Below, piece by piece: positions 51,638 through 61,048 of a stretch of DNA of 64,000 bases (within the stretch, counting starts at the first letter, position 1; each line of letters starts with the position of its first letter). The stretch lies in the NCBI RefSeq assembly GCF_030818075.1, contig NZ_JAUSZZ010000001.1, positions 3,038,001 to 3,102,000 on the forward strand. Reading direction: 5' to 3'. Under the pieces are notes generated by a model, which was given only the letters and a program-made list of their open reading frames with translations, had not been told where the DNA came from and searched no databases. Source of the stretch: Microbacterium proteolyticum (lineage in GTDB: Bacteria; Actinomycetota; Actinomycetes; Actinomycetales; Microbacteriaceae). Made by a program: the position numbers and the translations under genes.

Positions 51638-52600
51638 ATGCACCCTCCCCTTCAGCCGTTCGCGACGGGCTTCCTGTCCCGTCCCGATGGCGCACGTCTG
51701 TACTGGGAGACCTCGGGAAATCCCACGGGTCGGCCGGCGCTCTACCTGCACGGTGGCCCCGGTGGAGGACTCGGGACGGGTGGGTACCGGCGCCGATTCG
51801 ACCCCGACCTTCACTTGATCGTGGGTCTGGATCAGCGAGGATGCGGACGAAGCACTCCCTGGGCCTGTGACGATCTCGCGAGTCTGCAGACACAGACCAT
51901 GGATCATCTCCTTGACGACGTGGAAGCCCTTCGCGAGCACCTGCACATCGACAGGTGGTTGCTGCACGGCGTCTCGTGGGGATCCACCCTGGCACTCGCT
52001 TATGCGCTCGCACACCCCGAGCGCGTGACGGACATCGTCGCTCTCGCCGTCACCACCGGTAGCCGGTGGGAGATCGACTGGATCACCGACGGGATCGCGC
52101 CGGTGTTCCCCGAGGCATATAAAACGCTGCGGGAGCCGCTCCGACCGGAAGAACGCACCATCGAGGGGTACGCGCGCCTGCTCACGGACCCGGACTCGCA
52201 GGTCCGCGTCGACGCGGGCGACCGATGGGACGCATGGGAAGCGACGCACATCTCCCTCGGGCCCCACGCGAAACCGGGTCCCCTCCACGCCGAGCCACGG
52301 CACCGCCTCAACTTCGCCACGCTCGCGACGCACTACTGGGCTCGCGACTGCTTCCTCCCGGGCGCACGGGCGGTACTCCCCCGGGCTGGAGCCCTCGCAC
52401 CGATCCCGGGCGTGCTCGTGCACGGACGACGCGACATCAGCGGGCCGGCTCTGACCGCCTGGCAGCTGCACCGGTCGTGGCCCGGCAGTCGTCTCGAGAT
52501 CGTCGAGGAAGACGGGCACGGCGGACCGAGAAGCGCCGAGCTCGCCGGGCTCGCGATGGACGCGTTCGCACGCGACGCACGAGGAGAGAGCGCGGGCTGA
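51638..52600 (+). CDS. pip: Proline iminopeptidase (S33 alpha/beta hydrolase)
   Basis: Cytosolic aminopeptidase that removes N-terminal proline, 320 aa. It has the oxyanion motif LYLHGGPGGGLG, DQRGCGRSTPWA, the nucleophile elbow LLHGVSWGSTLALAYAL (Ser in GVSWGS) and the cap region. Near the end are the catalytic Asp (VLVHGRRDISGP) and His (VEEDGHGG). All match family S33. ATG at 51638. Convergent with the PP2C gene. Confidence 0.93.
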   Translation: MHPPLQPFATGFLSRPDGARLYWETSGNPTGRPALYLHGGPGGGLGTGGYRRRFDPDLHLIVGLDQRGCGRSTPWACDDLASLQTQTMDHLLDDVEALREHLHIDRWLLHGVSWGSTLALAYALAHPERVTDIVALAVTTGSRWEIDWITDGIAPVFPEAYKTLREPLRPEERTIEGYARLLTDPDSQVRVDAGDRWDAWEATHISLGPHAKPGPLHAEPRHRLNFATLATHYWARDCFLPGARAVLPRAGALAPIPGVLVHGRRDISGPALTAWQLHRSWPGSRLEIVEEDGHGGPRSAELAGLAMDAFARDARGESAG

Positions 52601-52715
52601 CGCGCCGGAGCGCGTGCGCGCCGCGAACGGAAAGAGAGTGTCCTTCACGCATGCGACGTGCCTCGCTCCTCCGGCGACGCCGCACGGGATCGTGCTCACA
52701 CCGCAGAGGCAGAGG

Positions 52716-53507
52716 TCAGGCTGTTTCGACGTCCTCGGTGAACCAGCGCGCGGCCGATCCGAAGAACACCGGATCCGTCGTGGAGGTGTCGTCGTCATCG
52801 ACGACATCGCAGACGACGACCGTCACGTTGTCGCGCGTTCCCGCCTCGAGCGCCAGCGCCACCGCCGCAGCCGCCGCCGAACGCGGATCGGATGCCTCGG
52901 CCACGAGGCGGGCGACGTCGGACTCGGGGACGTAGTCGGTGAGTCCGTCGCTGCAGAGCACCCAGCGGTCGCCGACGCGCGGCGGCCGCTCGGCGACCGA
53001 GACGACGTCGCCTTCGGCGCCGCCGAGGGACGCCGTGATGATGTTGCGTCGCGGGTGAGCCGCGGCCGCCTCCGGAGGGATGATGCCGTGGTCCACCAGA
53101 GCCTGAACGTAGGAGTCGTCTCGGGTCTCGCGCGAGAACTCGCCGTCTCGGAGCAGGTACGCACGAGAGTCGCCCGTGTGCGCGAGCAAGAGCTCACCGG
53201 TCGTGCTCAGGAAGATCCCCGTGAAAGTCGTCGCCATGCCCTCGAGGGCCGGGTCACGTTCGACGTGGGCGCGGATGTCCCAGTTGGCCTCGCGGATGCG
53301 CACCAGGAGGCCATCGGCATCCAGCCCCCCACCCCGTGTCGCGACGAGACGGTGGACGAGAGCCGCGGAGGCGAGGTCGCCGGACGGCCCTCCTCCCACG
53401 CCGTCTGCCACCGCCGCACCCCAGGACGCCGCGAAGGCGGCGTCCTGGTTGGTGGGACGGTGGGCGCCGGCATCGGAGACGGCGGCCGTGATGAGCCGAA
53501 CGGGCAC
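52716..53507 (-). CDS. PP2C-family protein serine/threonine phosphatase
   Basis: Soluble PPM phosphatase of 263 aa with SDAGAHRPTNQDAAF (metal Asp), VADGVGGGPSG, TTFTGIFLSTTGELLLAHTG-GDSRAYLLRDG, VLCSDGLTDYV and GTRDNVTVVVCDVV; all metal ligands are present. It is a lone catalytic domain without a membrane anchor, related to PstP/PrpC that oppose actinobacterial Ser/Thr kinases. No kinase gene is adjacent. GTG at 53507, 4 bp after ctaF, so it seems to be cotranscribed with the oxidase genes. Confidence 0.93.
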   Translation of the reverse strand: MPVRLITAAVSDAGAHRPTNQDAAFAASWGAAVADGVGGGPSGDLASAALVHRLVATRGGGLDADGLLVRIREANWDIRAHVERDPALEGMATTFTGIFLSTTGELLLAHTGDSRAYLLRDGEFSRETRDDSYVQALVDHGIIPPEAAAAHPRRNIITASLGGAEGDVVSVAERPPRVGDRWVLCSDGLTDYVPESDVARLVAEASDPRSAAAAAVALALEAGTRDNVTVVVCDVVDDDDTSTTDPVFFGSAARWFTEDVETA

Positions 53508-53511
53508 GGGA

Positions 53512-53928
53512 TCAGCGCGCGAAGTACCCGCGGTAGTACTCGTACACCCAACCGACGATGGCGACCACGAAGACCGCGAAACCGACGGGGACGAGCCACG
53601 TACCCACGGCGAGACCGATCATGGCGATCGCCGCCGAGGCGGCAAGCACGATCGGCCACCACGACCACGGGCTGAACTCGCCCATCTCGGGATCGCCGTC
53701 GTCGATGTCGGCGGTCAGGGTGTCTTCGGGCAGCTCACCGCGCTGCGCCTTGAGGACGCGCCCGATGTAGAAGGCGATCATCGTGGACATGAGGCCCAGG
53801 AATGCCAGGGCGACCGTGCCGACCCACTCGACTCCACCGTGCTGCAGCAGGCTCCAGACGGTGTACACCGCCGCGACCAGGAACGAGAAGACCGCGAGGA
53901 TCCACCACAGGTTGACGTTGGTACGCAT
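53512..53928 (-). CDS. ctaF: Cytochrome c oxidase subunit IV (actinobacterial)
   Basis: Four-helix membrane protein of 138 aa. It starts MRTNVNLWWILAVFSFLVAA, has WVGTVALAFLGLMSTMIAFY, the acidic loop DTLTADIDDGDPEMGEFSPW and two C-terminal helices ending YEYYRGYFAR. This layout is the actinobacterial CtaF (PF12270) that stabilises the aa3 oxidase. ATG at 53928, 4 bp after ctaD. Confidence 0.95.
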   Translation of the reverse strand: MRTNVNLWWILAVFSFLVAAVYTVWSLLQHGGVEWVGTVALAFLGLMSTMIAFYIGRVLKAQRGELPEDTLTADIDDGDPEMGEFSPWSWWPIVLAASAAIAMIGLAVGTWLVPVGFAVFVVAIVGWVYEYYRGYFAR

Positions 53929-53932
53929 CGTC

Positions 53933-55696
53933 TTACTTGACCTCTCCGTCAGCGGCATCCACCACGGGCGCCTCGGGGGCGTCCTTCGCCGGTCCCACAC
54001 CGACCGGGATGCCGGCCTCGGGGTGGTTCAGGTCGAACGCGGGGCGCTCGCTCCGGATACGCGGGATGGAGGTGAAGTTGTGGCGCGGGGGCGGGCACGA
54101 CGTGGCCCACTCGAGCGACGCACCGTAGCCCCAGGGGTCATCGACCGTCACGCGCGGAGCCTTGCGCGCCGTGATCCACACGTTCAGCAGGAACGGGATC
54201 ATCGATGCACCGAGGATCATCGAGCCGACCGTCGACAGCTGGTTCTCCCATGCCCAGCCGTCAGCGGCAGCGTAGTCGGCGTAGCGGCGCACCATGCCGT
54301 CGACGCCCAGCCAGTGCTGGATGAGGAACGTCATGTGGAAGCCGATGAACAGGAACCAGAAGTGGACCATGCCGAGGCGCTCGTTGAGCATCTTGCCCGT
54401 CCACTTGGGCCACCAGAAGTAGAACCCGGCGAACATCGCGAACACGACGGTTCCGAACACGACGTAGTGGAAGTGCGCGACGACGAAGTACGAGTCGGAC
54501 AGGTGGAAGTCCAGCGGCGGCGACGCCAGGATGACGCCGGTCAGGCCACCGAAGACGAACGACACGAGGAAGCCGAGGGCGAACACCATGGGCGTCTCGA
54601 ACGTGACGGATCCGCGCCACAGCGTTCCGATCCAGTTGAAGATCTTCACACCCGTCGGCACCGCGATGAGCATCGTCATCAGGGCGAAGAAGGGCAGCAG
54701 CACGCCACCGGTGACGTACATGTGGTGAGCCCACACGGCGACCGAGAGCGCCGCGATGGCGATGGTGGCGTAGACCAGCGTCTTGTAGCCGAAGATCGGC
54801 TTACGGCTGAAGACCGGGAAGATCTCCGACACGATGCCGAAGAACGGCAGCGCGATGATGTACACCTCGGGGTGACCGAAGAACCAGAACAGGTGCTGCC
54901 ACAGCAGGACACCGCCGTTCTCGGGGCTGTAGATGTGCGCGCCCAGCACACGGTCGGCGGCGGCGGCGAAGATCGCGGCAGCGAGGACCGGGAAGGCGAG
55001 CAGGATCAGGATGCTCGTGATGAGGGTGTTCCACGAGAAGATCGGCATGCGCCACATGGTCATACCGGGGGCGCGCATCGTCAGCACGGTGGTGATGAAG
55101 TTCACCGCACCGAGGATCGTGCCGAAGCCGCTGATGCCGAGGCCCAGCATCCACAGGTTTCCACCGACGCCCGGCGAGAAGCTCGCGTTGGCCAGCGGCT
55201 GATACGCGAACCAGCCGAAGCCCGCCGCGCCCTGCGGCGTGAGGAAGCCGGAGACGGCGATCGTGGAGCCGAAGAGGAAGAGCCAGAACGCGAACGCGTT
55301 CAGGCGCGGGAACGCCACGTCGGGAGCACCGATCTGCAGCGGCAGCAGCGCGTTGGCGAATCCGGCGAAGAGCGGCGTCGCGAACATGAGCAGCATGACC
55401 GTGCCGTGCATGGTGAACAGCTGGTTGTACTGCTCTTTGGTCGGGATGATCTGCATGCCGGGCTCGAAGAGCTCGGCGCGGATGATCAGCGCCATCACGC
55501 CGCCGAGCATGAAGAACAGGACGGAGGCGATGAGGTACATGTACCCGATCGTCTTGTGGTCGGTGGACGTGATCCACTTGACGACCAGGTTGCCCTTCTG
55601 CTCGACACGCGTGGTGCTCAGCAGTGCGGCTTGACGCGGCGGGAGAGTCGTGGGCCGCGAGGGCCCTGTCCCCTGGAGCGGAAGCGTCGTGGCCAT
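53933..55696 (-). CDS. ctaD: Cytochrome c oxidase subunit I
   Basis: Catalytic heme-copper subunit of the aa3 oxidase, 587 aa with 12 helices. Motifs: [12 protein letters not shown] at the start, low-spin heme ligand in [20 protein letters not shown], the CuB and cross-linked Tyr region [16 protein letters not shown]-channel [14 protein letters not shown] [12 protein letters not shown] and [17 protein letters not shown] with the heme ligands. It reduces O2 and pumps protons. Start ATG 55696 or GTG 55702, the latter overlapping the ctaC stop (GTGA). Order ctaC-ctaD-ctaF. Confidence 0.97.
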   Translation of the reverse strand: MATTLPLQGTGPSRPTTLPPRQAALLSTTRVEQKGNLVVKWITSTDHKTIGYMYLIASVLFFMLGGVMALIIRAELFEPGMQIIPTKEQYNQLFTMHGTVMLLMFATPLFAGFANALLPLQIGAPDVAFPRLNAFAFWLFLFGSTIAVSGFLTPQGAAGFGWFAYQPLANASFSPGVGGNLWMLGLGISGFGTILGAVNFITTVLTMRAPGMTMWRMPIFSWNTLITSILILLAFPVLAAAIFAAAADRVLGAHIYSPENGGVLLWQHLFWFFGHPEVYIIALPFFGIVSEIFPVFSRKPIFGYKTLVYATIAIAALSVAVWAHHMYVTGGVLLPFFALMTMLIAVPTGVKIFNWIGTLWRGSVTFETPMVFALGFLVSFVFGGLTGVILASPPLDFHLSDSYFVVAHFHYVVFGTVVFAMFAGFYFWWPKWTGKMLNERLGMVHFWFLFIGFHMTFLIQHWLGVDGMVRRYADYAAADGWAWENQLSTVGSMILGASMIPFLLNVWITARKAPRVTVDDPWGYGASLEWATSCPPPRHNFTSIPRIRSERPAFDLNHPEAGIPVGVGPAKDAPEAPVVDAADGEVK

Positions 55697-55698
55697 GA

Positions 55699-56580
55699 TC
55701 ACTCGTTCCCTTCGGTACCGGTCGTCGTCAGGTTCTGCAGACGAGACAGGTCGCTGATGTCACCCACATCGCCGGCGCGGCGCAGGGAGTCGAGGTAGTC
55801 CTCGTACTCGGCCTCGCTGACGACCTTGACGTTGAAGAGCATGGCGGAGTGGTACTCGCCGCACAGCTCCGCGCACTTGCCTTCGTACGTGCCCTCGCGA
55901 GTGGGCGTGAACGACCACTCGTTGTCGCGGCCGATGTACATGTCTTTCTTGTAGAGGAAGTCGATGATCCAGAACGAGTGGATGACGTCGCGCGAGCGGA
56001 GGTCGATCTTCACCGTCTTGTTCACCGGCAGGTAGAGCGTGGGCACGTCATCAAGGTCGTACCCGTCGGAGGTGGCGATCGCCTGCACCCCCATGGAGTA
56101 CACGGCGTCGGAGTTGTCTTCCTCTTCGCCGTTGTACTGGAAGTCCCAGGCCCACTGCTTGCCGTACGCCGTGATCGACACGTCGGGGTCGTCGTACTGC
56201 GTCTCGAGCGCGTTCTGGTCGCGCGCCGTGAACGCGAAGAAGCCGACGACCAGGATGAGCGGGACGATCGTGTAGAAGATCTCGATCGGCATGTTGTAGC
56301 GCAGCTGGACCGGAAGGCCCGACTGGCCCTTGCGGCGGCGGTACGCGATGACGGACCACAGCATGAGGCCCCACGTGATGACGCCCACGGCGAGGAGCAC
56401 GATCCACGAGTTGACCCAGAGACCGGCGACCATGTCGGTGTGGTTCGTGGCGGGTGTGCCGTCATCGACGAAGCCGGGCAGGAATCCGTGCAGCTGGGTC
56501 GTGGTGCAGCCCGAGAGGAGTGCGACGGAGGCGATCCCGAGAGGGAGCGCTGCCCAACGGAGGCGACGTTTGGAGGGCAC
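55699..56580 (-). CDS. ctaC: Cytochrome c oxidase subunit II
   Basis: Lipoprotein subunit of the aa3 oxidase, 293 aa: signal peptide with lipobox LLSGC (Cys25), two helices ([20 protein letters not shown] and [18 protein letters not shown]), and a cupredoxin domain. The CuA site is in [14 protein letters not shown] plus His in [10 protein letters not shown]; the [10 protein letters not shown] aromatic patch takes in electrons, here from QcrC. GTG at 56580 with AAAGGTG upstream. A likely -10 (TAGACT) lies near 56620 and the erpA terminator upstream separates it from erpA. Confidence 0.97.
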   Translation of the reverse strand: MPSKRRLRWAALPLGIASVALLSGCTTTQLHGFLPGFVDDGTPATNHTDMVAGLWVNSWIVLLAVGVITWGLMLWSVIAYRRRKGQSGLPVQLRYNMPIEIFYTIVPLILVVGFFAFTARDQNALETQYDDPDVSITAYGKQWAWDFQYNGEEEDNSDAVYSMGVQAIATSDGYDLDDVPTLYLPVNKTVKIDLRSRDVIHSFWIIDFLYKKDMYIGRDNEWSFTPTREGTYEGKCAELCGEYHSAMLFNVKVVSEAEYEDYLDSLRRAGDVGDISDLSRLQNLTTTGTEGNE

Positions 56581-56671
56581 AATGCACCTTTCCGGGTCGT
56601 GGATGAAGCTTTGACAGTCTACGGCAACCTCTCACGGTTCTCAGGCCATTCGTCCAGTGCCGAGACATCGA

Positions 56672-56714
56672 GAACCCCCGGGTTCCACGGTGTGTTCCGT
56701 GGTCCCGGGGGTTC
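56672..56714 (-). terminator. Terminator between erpA and ctaC
   Basis: GAACCCCCGGG pairs with CCCGGGGGTTC and an inner CCACGG with CCGTGG, giving a near-continuous stem of 17 bp, 30 bp after the erpA stop. Confidence 0.8.
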
Positions 56715-56743
56715 CCGGAGAGGCGCTCGAACGGCGTGCGAAC

Positions 56744-57109
56744 TCAGTGGAAGCTGTCGCCGCAGGCGCAGGATCCCTGCGCGTTGGGGTTGTCGATCGT
56801 GAAGCCCTGCTCCGAGATCGTGTCCTTGAAATCGATGCTCGCACCGTCGAGGTACGGCACGCTCATGTCGTCGACGATGACCTCGACGCCGTCGAAGTCG
56901 ACGACCTTGTCGCCGTCGAGGTACCGCTCGTCGAAGTAGAGCTGGTAGATGAGTCCCGAGCATCCGCCCGGCTGCACGGCCACACGCAGGCGGAGGTCGT
57001 CGCGGCCTTCCTGCGACAGCAGGCTCTTGACCTTGTCGGAGGCGGCGGCGGTCAGGCCCACGCCGTGCTCACGGGTCTCGGCGGAGGACGACAGAGTGGT
57101 GTCGGTCAT
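56744..57109 (-). CDS. erpA: Iron-sulfur cluster insertion protein, A-type carrier
   Basis: A-type carrier of 121 aa with the three ligand cysteines Cys50 (QPGGCSGLIY), Cys114 and Cys116 (GSCACGDSFH). The central FDGVEVIVDDMSVPYLDGA and the ISEQGFTIDNPNA segment are HesB/ErpA-typical. It passes iron-sulfur clusters to apo-proteins such as the Rieske subunit, encoded nearby. ATG 57109; a longer upstream frame is a shadow. Confidence 0.94.
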   Translation of the reverse strand: MTDTTLSSSAETREHGVGLTAAASDKVKSLLSQEGRDDLRLRVAVQPGGCSGLIYQLYFDERYLDGDKVVDFDGVEVIVDDMSVPYLDGASIDFKDTISEQGFTIDNPNAQGSCACGDSFH

Positions 57110-57180
57110 GGCGATGCCCTTCGGGTTGATCGGTCGCGTGGACGAACCGAGTCTACGCCGATCCCGCGCCCGTGGGTCTG

Positions 57181-58575
57181 TCAGACGGTGCGTTCGTTCA
57201 GCCGGGCGAGCAGCAGGGCCTCGGAGACCAGTGCGTTGCGGAACGTGGCGAGATGCAAGGACTCGTTCGGGCTGTGGGCTCGTGCGTGCGGGTCCTCCAC
57301 CCCCGTGACGAGGATCTGAGCCGCCGGGAACTCCCGGACGAGGTCGGCGATGAAGGGGATGGACCCCCCGACCCCGACGTCCACCGATTCGACGCCGTAT
57401 CCGTCTGCGAAGGCCGCCCGGGCCTCCTCGACGGCCCATCCGCTGGTGTCGACCAGGAACGAGTCGCCGCAGTCGACGTCGCTGAACTCCAGCTGCGCCC
57501 CGAACGGCGCGTGAGCGCGCAGGTGCTTCTCGACCGCGGCGAAGGCCTCCTCGGCATCCTGACCGGGCGCGACGCGCGCGCTGATGACGACGCGCGTCTC
57601 GGGAGCGAGGGTGTTGGATGCCGACGCCACGGGCGTGGCGTCCCAGCCGGTGATCGTGATGGCCGGCTTGTTCCAGATGCGGCTGAGGATCGAGTCGCGC
57701 CCGATGGGACTGACATCGTCGAGCAGACCCGACTCCGCCCGCAGGGTGGTCTCGTCGTAGGCGGGAGTCTCGGCGTCGCGCACGGCGAGGCCCTCGACGG
57801 CGACCGCGCCGTCGACGTCCCACAGAGTCGCGAGCAGTTTCACCGTGGCGAGCATGGCATCCGGGACCGCGCCGCCCATCATGCCGGAGTGCGACGCGTG
57901 TGCGAGGGTGCGCACCGTCAGCGTGAACCGGGCGTTGCCGCGCAGCGACACCGTGAGGCCGGGGGTCCGCTCGTCCCAGTTGCCGGAGTCGGCCACGACG
58001 ATGACGTCGGAGCGGAGCACATCGGCATTGTCGGCGAGGAACTGCGCGAACGAGCGGGAGCCGAACTCCTCCTCCCCCTCGATGAAGACGGCGAGACCGA
58101 GATCGAGATCATCGCCGAGCACCTCGGCGACCGCGCGGATCGCGCCGACGTGCGCCATGACGCCCGCCTTGTCATCGGCGGCGCCGCGACCGTAGAGCCG
58201 ACCGTCGCGCACCGTCGGCTGGAACGGCGGGGAGTCCCACAGCGACTCGTCGCCGGGAGGCTGCACGTCGTGGTGGGCGTAGAGCAGCACCGTCGGACGT
58301 CCATTGCGCGCGGCGCGCGATGCCAGGACGGCAGGCTGACCCATCTCGTCGGTGCCGGGGATGGCGGCCCGCGCGACCTTCACGGTGTCGAAGACGCCCG
58401 TGCCCTCGAGGAGGGCCGCGACGGCGTCGGCGCTTCTCACCAGGGCGGACTGGTCGAAGGCGGGCCAGGCGATCGAGGGGATGCGCACGAGCGAGCCGAG
58501 ATCGGCGAGGGCGGCGGGAACACCGGCGTCGGCTGCGTTCTGCACAGCCTCCTGCCGGGACAGGTCGAGGGTCAT
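57181..58575 (-). CDS. M20 family dipeptidase (carnosinase/PepV-like)
   Basis: Zinc peptidase of 464 aa: VLLYAHHDVQPPGDESLW (first metal His and Asp), GRGAADDKAGVMAHV (bridging Asp), FIEGEEEFGSRSF (catalytic Glu pair), VVADSGNWD and a late VGVGGSIPFI plus HSPNESLHL. A dimerisation domain lies between ~190 and 310 (SLRGNARFTLTVRTLAHASHSGM). The family splits dipeptides and related amides in the cytosol. ATG at 58575. A -10-like TAAGAT ends 7 bases before the ATG, so the mRNA is probably leaderless. Confidence 0.93.
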   Translation of the reverse strand: MTLDLSRQEAVQNAADAGVPAALADLGSLVRIPSIAWPAFDQSALVRSADAVAALLEGTGVFDTVKVARAAIPGTDEMGQPAVLASRAARNGRPTVLLYAHHDVQPPGDESLWDSPPFQPTVRDGRLYGRGAADDKAGVMAHVGAIRAVAEVLGDDLDLGLAVFIEGEEEFGSRSFAQFLADNADVLRSDVIVVADSGNWDERTPGLTVSLRGNARFTLTVRTLAHASHSGMMGGAVPDAMLATVKLLATLWDVDGAVAVEGLAVRDAETPAYDETTLRAESGLLDDVSPIGRDSILSRIWNKPAITITGWDATPVASASNTLAPETRVVISARVAPGQDAEEAFAAVEKHLRAHAPFGAQLEFSDVDCGDSFLVDTSGWAVEEARAAFADGYGVESVDVGVGGSIPFIADLVREFPAAQILVTGVEDPHARAHSPNESLHLATFRNALVSEALLLARLNERTV

Positions 58576-58582
58576 ACGGGTA

Positions 58583-58588
58583 ATCTTA
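58583..58588 (-). promoter_or_regulatory. -10 element of a leaderless promoter for the M20 dipeptidase gene
   Basis: On the minus strand TAAGAT is followed by TACCCGT and then the ATG at 58575. The AT-rich word stands out in the 46-bp gap between two divergent genes, and the distance fits a transcript beginning at the ATG. Confidence 0.5.
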
Positions 58589-58621
58589 AATCTCCCCATC
58601 AGCGAGCTCTCGAGGTTTCCC

Positions 58622-59194
58622 GTGGCCAAGTCTTCCGCCCCCGCCCCCAACGACACCCCCGTCGACCCGACGGACAGTGGCACGGGCAAGGGCCGCGCGA
58701 CCCCGTCGCGCGCCGAGCAGGAGGCCGCGCGCAAGCGCCCCCTCGTGCCCGACACCAAGGAGGCGAAGGCTCGCGCCCGTGCCGAATTGGCCGCGCAGCG
58801 CGAGAAGGCCCGCATCGGCATGGCCGCCGGCGAAGAGCGCTATCTGCCGGCGCGCGATCGCGGTCCGCAGCGTCGCTTCGCGCGCGACTTCGTGGATGCC
58901 GGATGGCACCTCGGCGAGGGCGTCATGCCGTTCATGGTGCTCGTCATCGTCGCGACGCTGATCCCCGCGTCGTTCTTCCAGTACTGGTCGTTCGTGGCGC
59001 TGTGGATCTTCATCCTCTTCGTGGTCGGCGACATGATCATCACCTCCATCCGCGTCAAGAAGGCCGCGAAGGAGAAGTTCGGCGAGACCAAGCTCGAGAA
59101 GGGCCTCGGCTGGTACGCGGCGATGCGCACCGTGCAGATGCGCTTCATGCGTCTGCCTAAGGCTCAGGTCAAGCGCGGGCAGTACCCGGTCTGA
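58622..59194 (+). CDS. DUF3043 membrane protein
   Basis: An actinobacterial protein of 190 aa. The first ~110 residues are hydrophilic and very Arg/Lys/Ala/Glu-rich (RAEQEAARKRPLVPDTKEAKARARAELAAQREKA, known here by its RKRPLVP and TKEAKARAR core). After YLPARDRGPQRRFARDFVD come two helices (VMPFMVLVIVATLIPASFF and ALWIFILFVVGDMIIT) and a C-terminal KLEKGLGWYAAMRTVQMRFMRLPK. These are DUF3043 marks; the function is unknown. GTG at 58622 with CGAGG upstream. Hairpin at 59209-59240. Confidence 0.9.
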   Translation: MAKSSAPAPNDTPVDPTDSGTGKGRATPSRAEQEAARKRPLVPDTKEAKARARAELAAQREKARIGMAAGEERYLPARDRGPQRRFARDFVDAGWHLGEGVMPFMVLVIVATLIPASFFQYWSFVALWIFILFVVGDMIITSIRVKKAAKEKFGETKLEKGLGWYAAMRTVQMRFMRLPKAQVKRGQYPV

Positions 59195-59514
59195 CCCCCG
59201 CGTCCACACGAAGCGGCGTGCCTTCGGGCGCGCCGCTTCGGTATTTCCGGCGCGGGCGCGCGTGCCCGCCGCGCGTCCCCTCACGACGGACGACGTGTCC
59301 TCGATCCCCGCTGCGCGCCGGCACCGGCTCAGGTGCCCCCGCTTCGGACGCTCGTCACGGGTGGGGTGTCCACGACGCGCCACTTGGCCGCGAACGTCAC
59401 CGGCGTGTCCTGGACACTCGACGGCCGATGGTCAGCGGACGCGTCCCGGTCAGCGCGCGGGCTCGACGGGCGCAGACTGATCAGCGCGCGGGCTGATCAC
59501 CGGACACGGGCCGG
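59195..59514. other. 320-bp gap between convergent genes, with terminator and short repeats
   Basis: CGAAGCGGCG (59209-59218) with CGCCGCTTCG (59231-59240) and the following GTATTT form the terminator of the DUF3043 gene. Toward pyrD there are repeated words (GGTCAGCGCGCGGGCT, GATCAGCGCGCGGGCTGATC, GGTCAGCGGGCGCG). No gene is supported. Confidence 0.6.
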
Positions 59515-60540
59515 TCAGCGGGCGCGGGCGAGACCGCGGTTGATCTGCCGCGCCCACAGCGGGCCGCGGTAGAGGAAGCCGGTATAGCCCTGGACGAGGG
59601 TCGCGCCGGCGGCGAGGCGCTCGCGCACGTCGTCGGCGGTCTCCACTCCCCCGGCCGAGATCACGACGAAGTCCGCCGGGACGGCTTCACGGACGAGTCG
59701 GAGCACGTCGGCAGCGCGCTTCTTCAGGGGCGCACCCGAGAGGCCGCCGACACCCGCGGCCTCGACCACGGCCGGGTCGGTGCGAAGCCCCGAACGCTCG
59801 ATGGTGGTGTTCGTGGCGATGATGCCCGCCAACCCCGCGTCCACCGCGAGACGCGCGATGTCCTGCACCTCGGCGTCGTCGAGGTCGGGCGCGATCTTCA
59901 CGAGCAGGGGCGTCGAGCCCGCGGCATCCCGAACCTCCGTCAGCAGCGGACGCAGCGTCTCGACGGCTTGCAGTCCGCGCAGGCCCGGGGTGTTGGGCGA
60001 CGACACGTTGACGACGAGGTAGTCAGCCAGAGGGGCGAGCAGTTTCGCACTGCGGACGTAATCGGTGGTGGCGTCCTCGACGGCGACGACGCGGCTCTTG
60101 CCGATGTTGACGCCGATCACGGGCCGCGTGCGCGAGCGCCGCAGACGGCGGAGCTTGGCGGCGGCCGCCGCGGCACCGTCGTTGTTGAAGCCCATGCGGT
60201 TGATCACCGCACGGTCGGCGACGAGACGGAACAGGCGGGGCTTGGGGTTGCCCGGCTGCGGGAGCGCGGTGACCGTCCCCACCTCGACGTGCCCGAAGCC
60301 CAGGGCGCCGAGGCCCCTTCCCATCGTGACGTTCTTGTCGAAACCCGCGGCGACGCCGAACGGCGAGGGGAAGTCCAGCCCGAGGGCGCGCACCCGCTGC
60401 TCGGGTCCGGGGGCCGTGAAGCGACGGACGACGGATGCCACCGGCTCGACGCCCGCGGCACGGATGACGAGCGCTCCGAGGTGGTGCGCGAACTCGGGAT
60501 CGAGGCGGGTGAGGACCGTGCGGAAGAGAAGGGGATACAT
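59515..60540 (-). CDS. pyrD: Dihydroorotate dehydrogenase (quinone), class 2
   Basis: Fourth step of pyrimidine synthesis, membrane-associated FMN enzyme, 341 aa. The N-terminal helical part (PLLFRTVLTRLDPEFAHHLG) is the quinone-binding segment that defines class 2. Then SPFGVAAGFDKNVTMGRGLGALGFGHVEVGTVT, here known by its AAGFDKN and GFGHVEVGTVT parts; VNVSSPNTPGLRGLQ with the catalytic Ser; LLVKIAPDLDD, and GGVETADDVRERLAAGATLVQ for FMN phosphate. ATG at 60540, 5 bp after nrdR. Last gene of the hisD-nrdR-pyrD unit. Confidence 0.95.
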   Translation of the reverse strand: MYPLLFRTVLTRLDPEFAHHLGALVIRAAGVEPVASVVRRFTAPGPEQRVRALGLDFPSPFGVAAGFDKNVTMGRGLGALGFGHVEVGTVTALPQPGNPKPRLFRLVADRAVINRMGFNNDGAAAAAAKLRRLRRSRTRPVIGVNIGKSRVVAVEDATTDYVRSAKLLAPLADYLVVNVSSPNTPGLRGLQAVETLRPLLTEVRDAAGSTPLLVKIAPDLDDAEVQDIARLAVDAGLAGIIATNTTIERSGLRTDPAVVEAAGVGGLSGAPLKKRAADVLRLVREAVPADFVVISAGGVETADDVRERLAAGATLVQGYTGFLYRGPLWARQINRGLARAR

Positions 60541-60545
60541 CACCG

Positions 60546-61046
60546 TCAGGCTACTGGACGCCCATCGTGCTCGTCGTCCGCGGGGTCGGTGCCGCGCATG
60601 GCGTGATCGGCGCGGAGCTGCGCGATGGCGGCGTCGAAGTCCTCGAGGGAGTCGAACGCCTGGTACACGCTCGCGAAACGCAGGTACGCGACCTCGTCGA
60701 GGTCGCGGAGCGGTCCGAGGATCGACAGTCCGATCTCGTTCGCCTCGATCTGCGACGACCCGGTCTGGCGGATCGCCTCCTCCACGCGCTGAGCGAGCAC
60801 GGCGAGGTCGGCATCGGTCACGGGTCGTCCCTGGCACGCCTTGCGTACGCCCGACATGACCTTCTCTCGACTGAAGGGTTCCACGACACCCGAGCGTTTG
60901 ATCACGTTCAGACTCGCCGTCTCGACGGTGGAGAAACGCCCGCCGCATTTCGGGCACTGCCGGCGTCGCCGGATGCTCAGACCGTCGTCGCTCGTGCGCG
61001 AGTCGATGACGCGGGAATCCGGGTTGCGGCAGAACGGGCAGTGCAC
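60546..61046 (-). CDS. nrdR: Transcriptional repressor of ribonucleotide reductase genes
   Basis: A 166-aa regulator with a zinc ribbon (Cys3, Cys6, Cys31, Cys34 in [10 protein letters not shown] and [10 protein letters not shown]) and an ATP-cone domain ([24 protein letters not shown]). It binds NrdR boxes in front of nrd operons and senses (d)ATP. The C-terminal ~20 residues ([15 protein letters not shown]) are a lineage-specific tail. GTG at 61046, 2 bp after the hisD stop; it is translated in the hisD-nrdR-pyrD operon, so a frameshift in hisD could lower its expression. Confidence 0.97.
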   Translation of the reverse strand: MHCPFCRNPDSRVIDSRTSDDGLSIRRRRQCPKCGGRFSTVETASLNVIKRSGVVEPFSREKVMSGVRKACQGRPVTDADLAVLAQRVEEAIRQTGSSQIEANEIGLSILGPLRDLDEVAYLRFASVYQAFDSLEDFDAAIAQLRADHAMRGTDPADDEHDGRPVA

Positions 61047-61048
61047 GG

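Noticed and set aside
47190..55798. Very long open frames opposite the respiratory genes (47190-48965 minus, 49061-50983 minus, 53783-55798 plus)
   Set aside because: They are antisense shadows of qcrC/qcrA, qcrB and ctaD in GC-rich DNA; their products are Arg/His/Asp-rich, without domains or ribosome sites.
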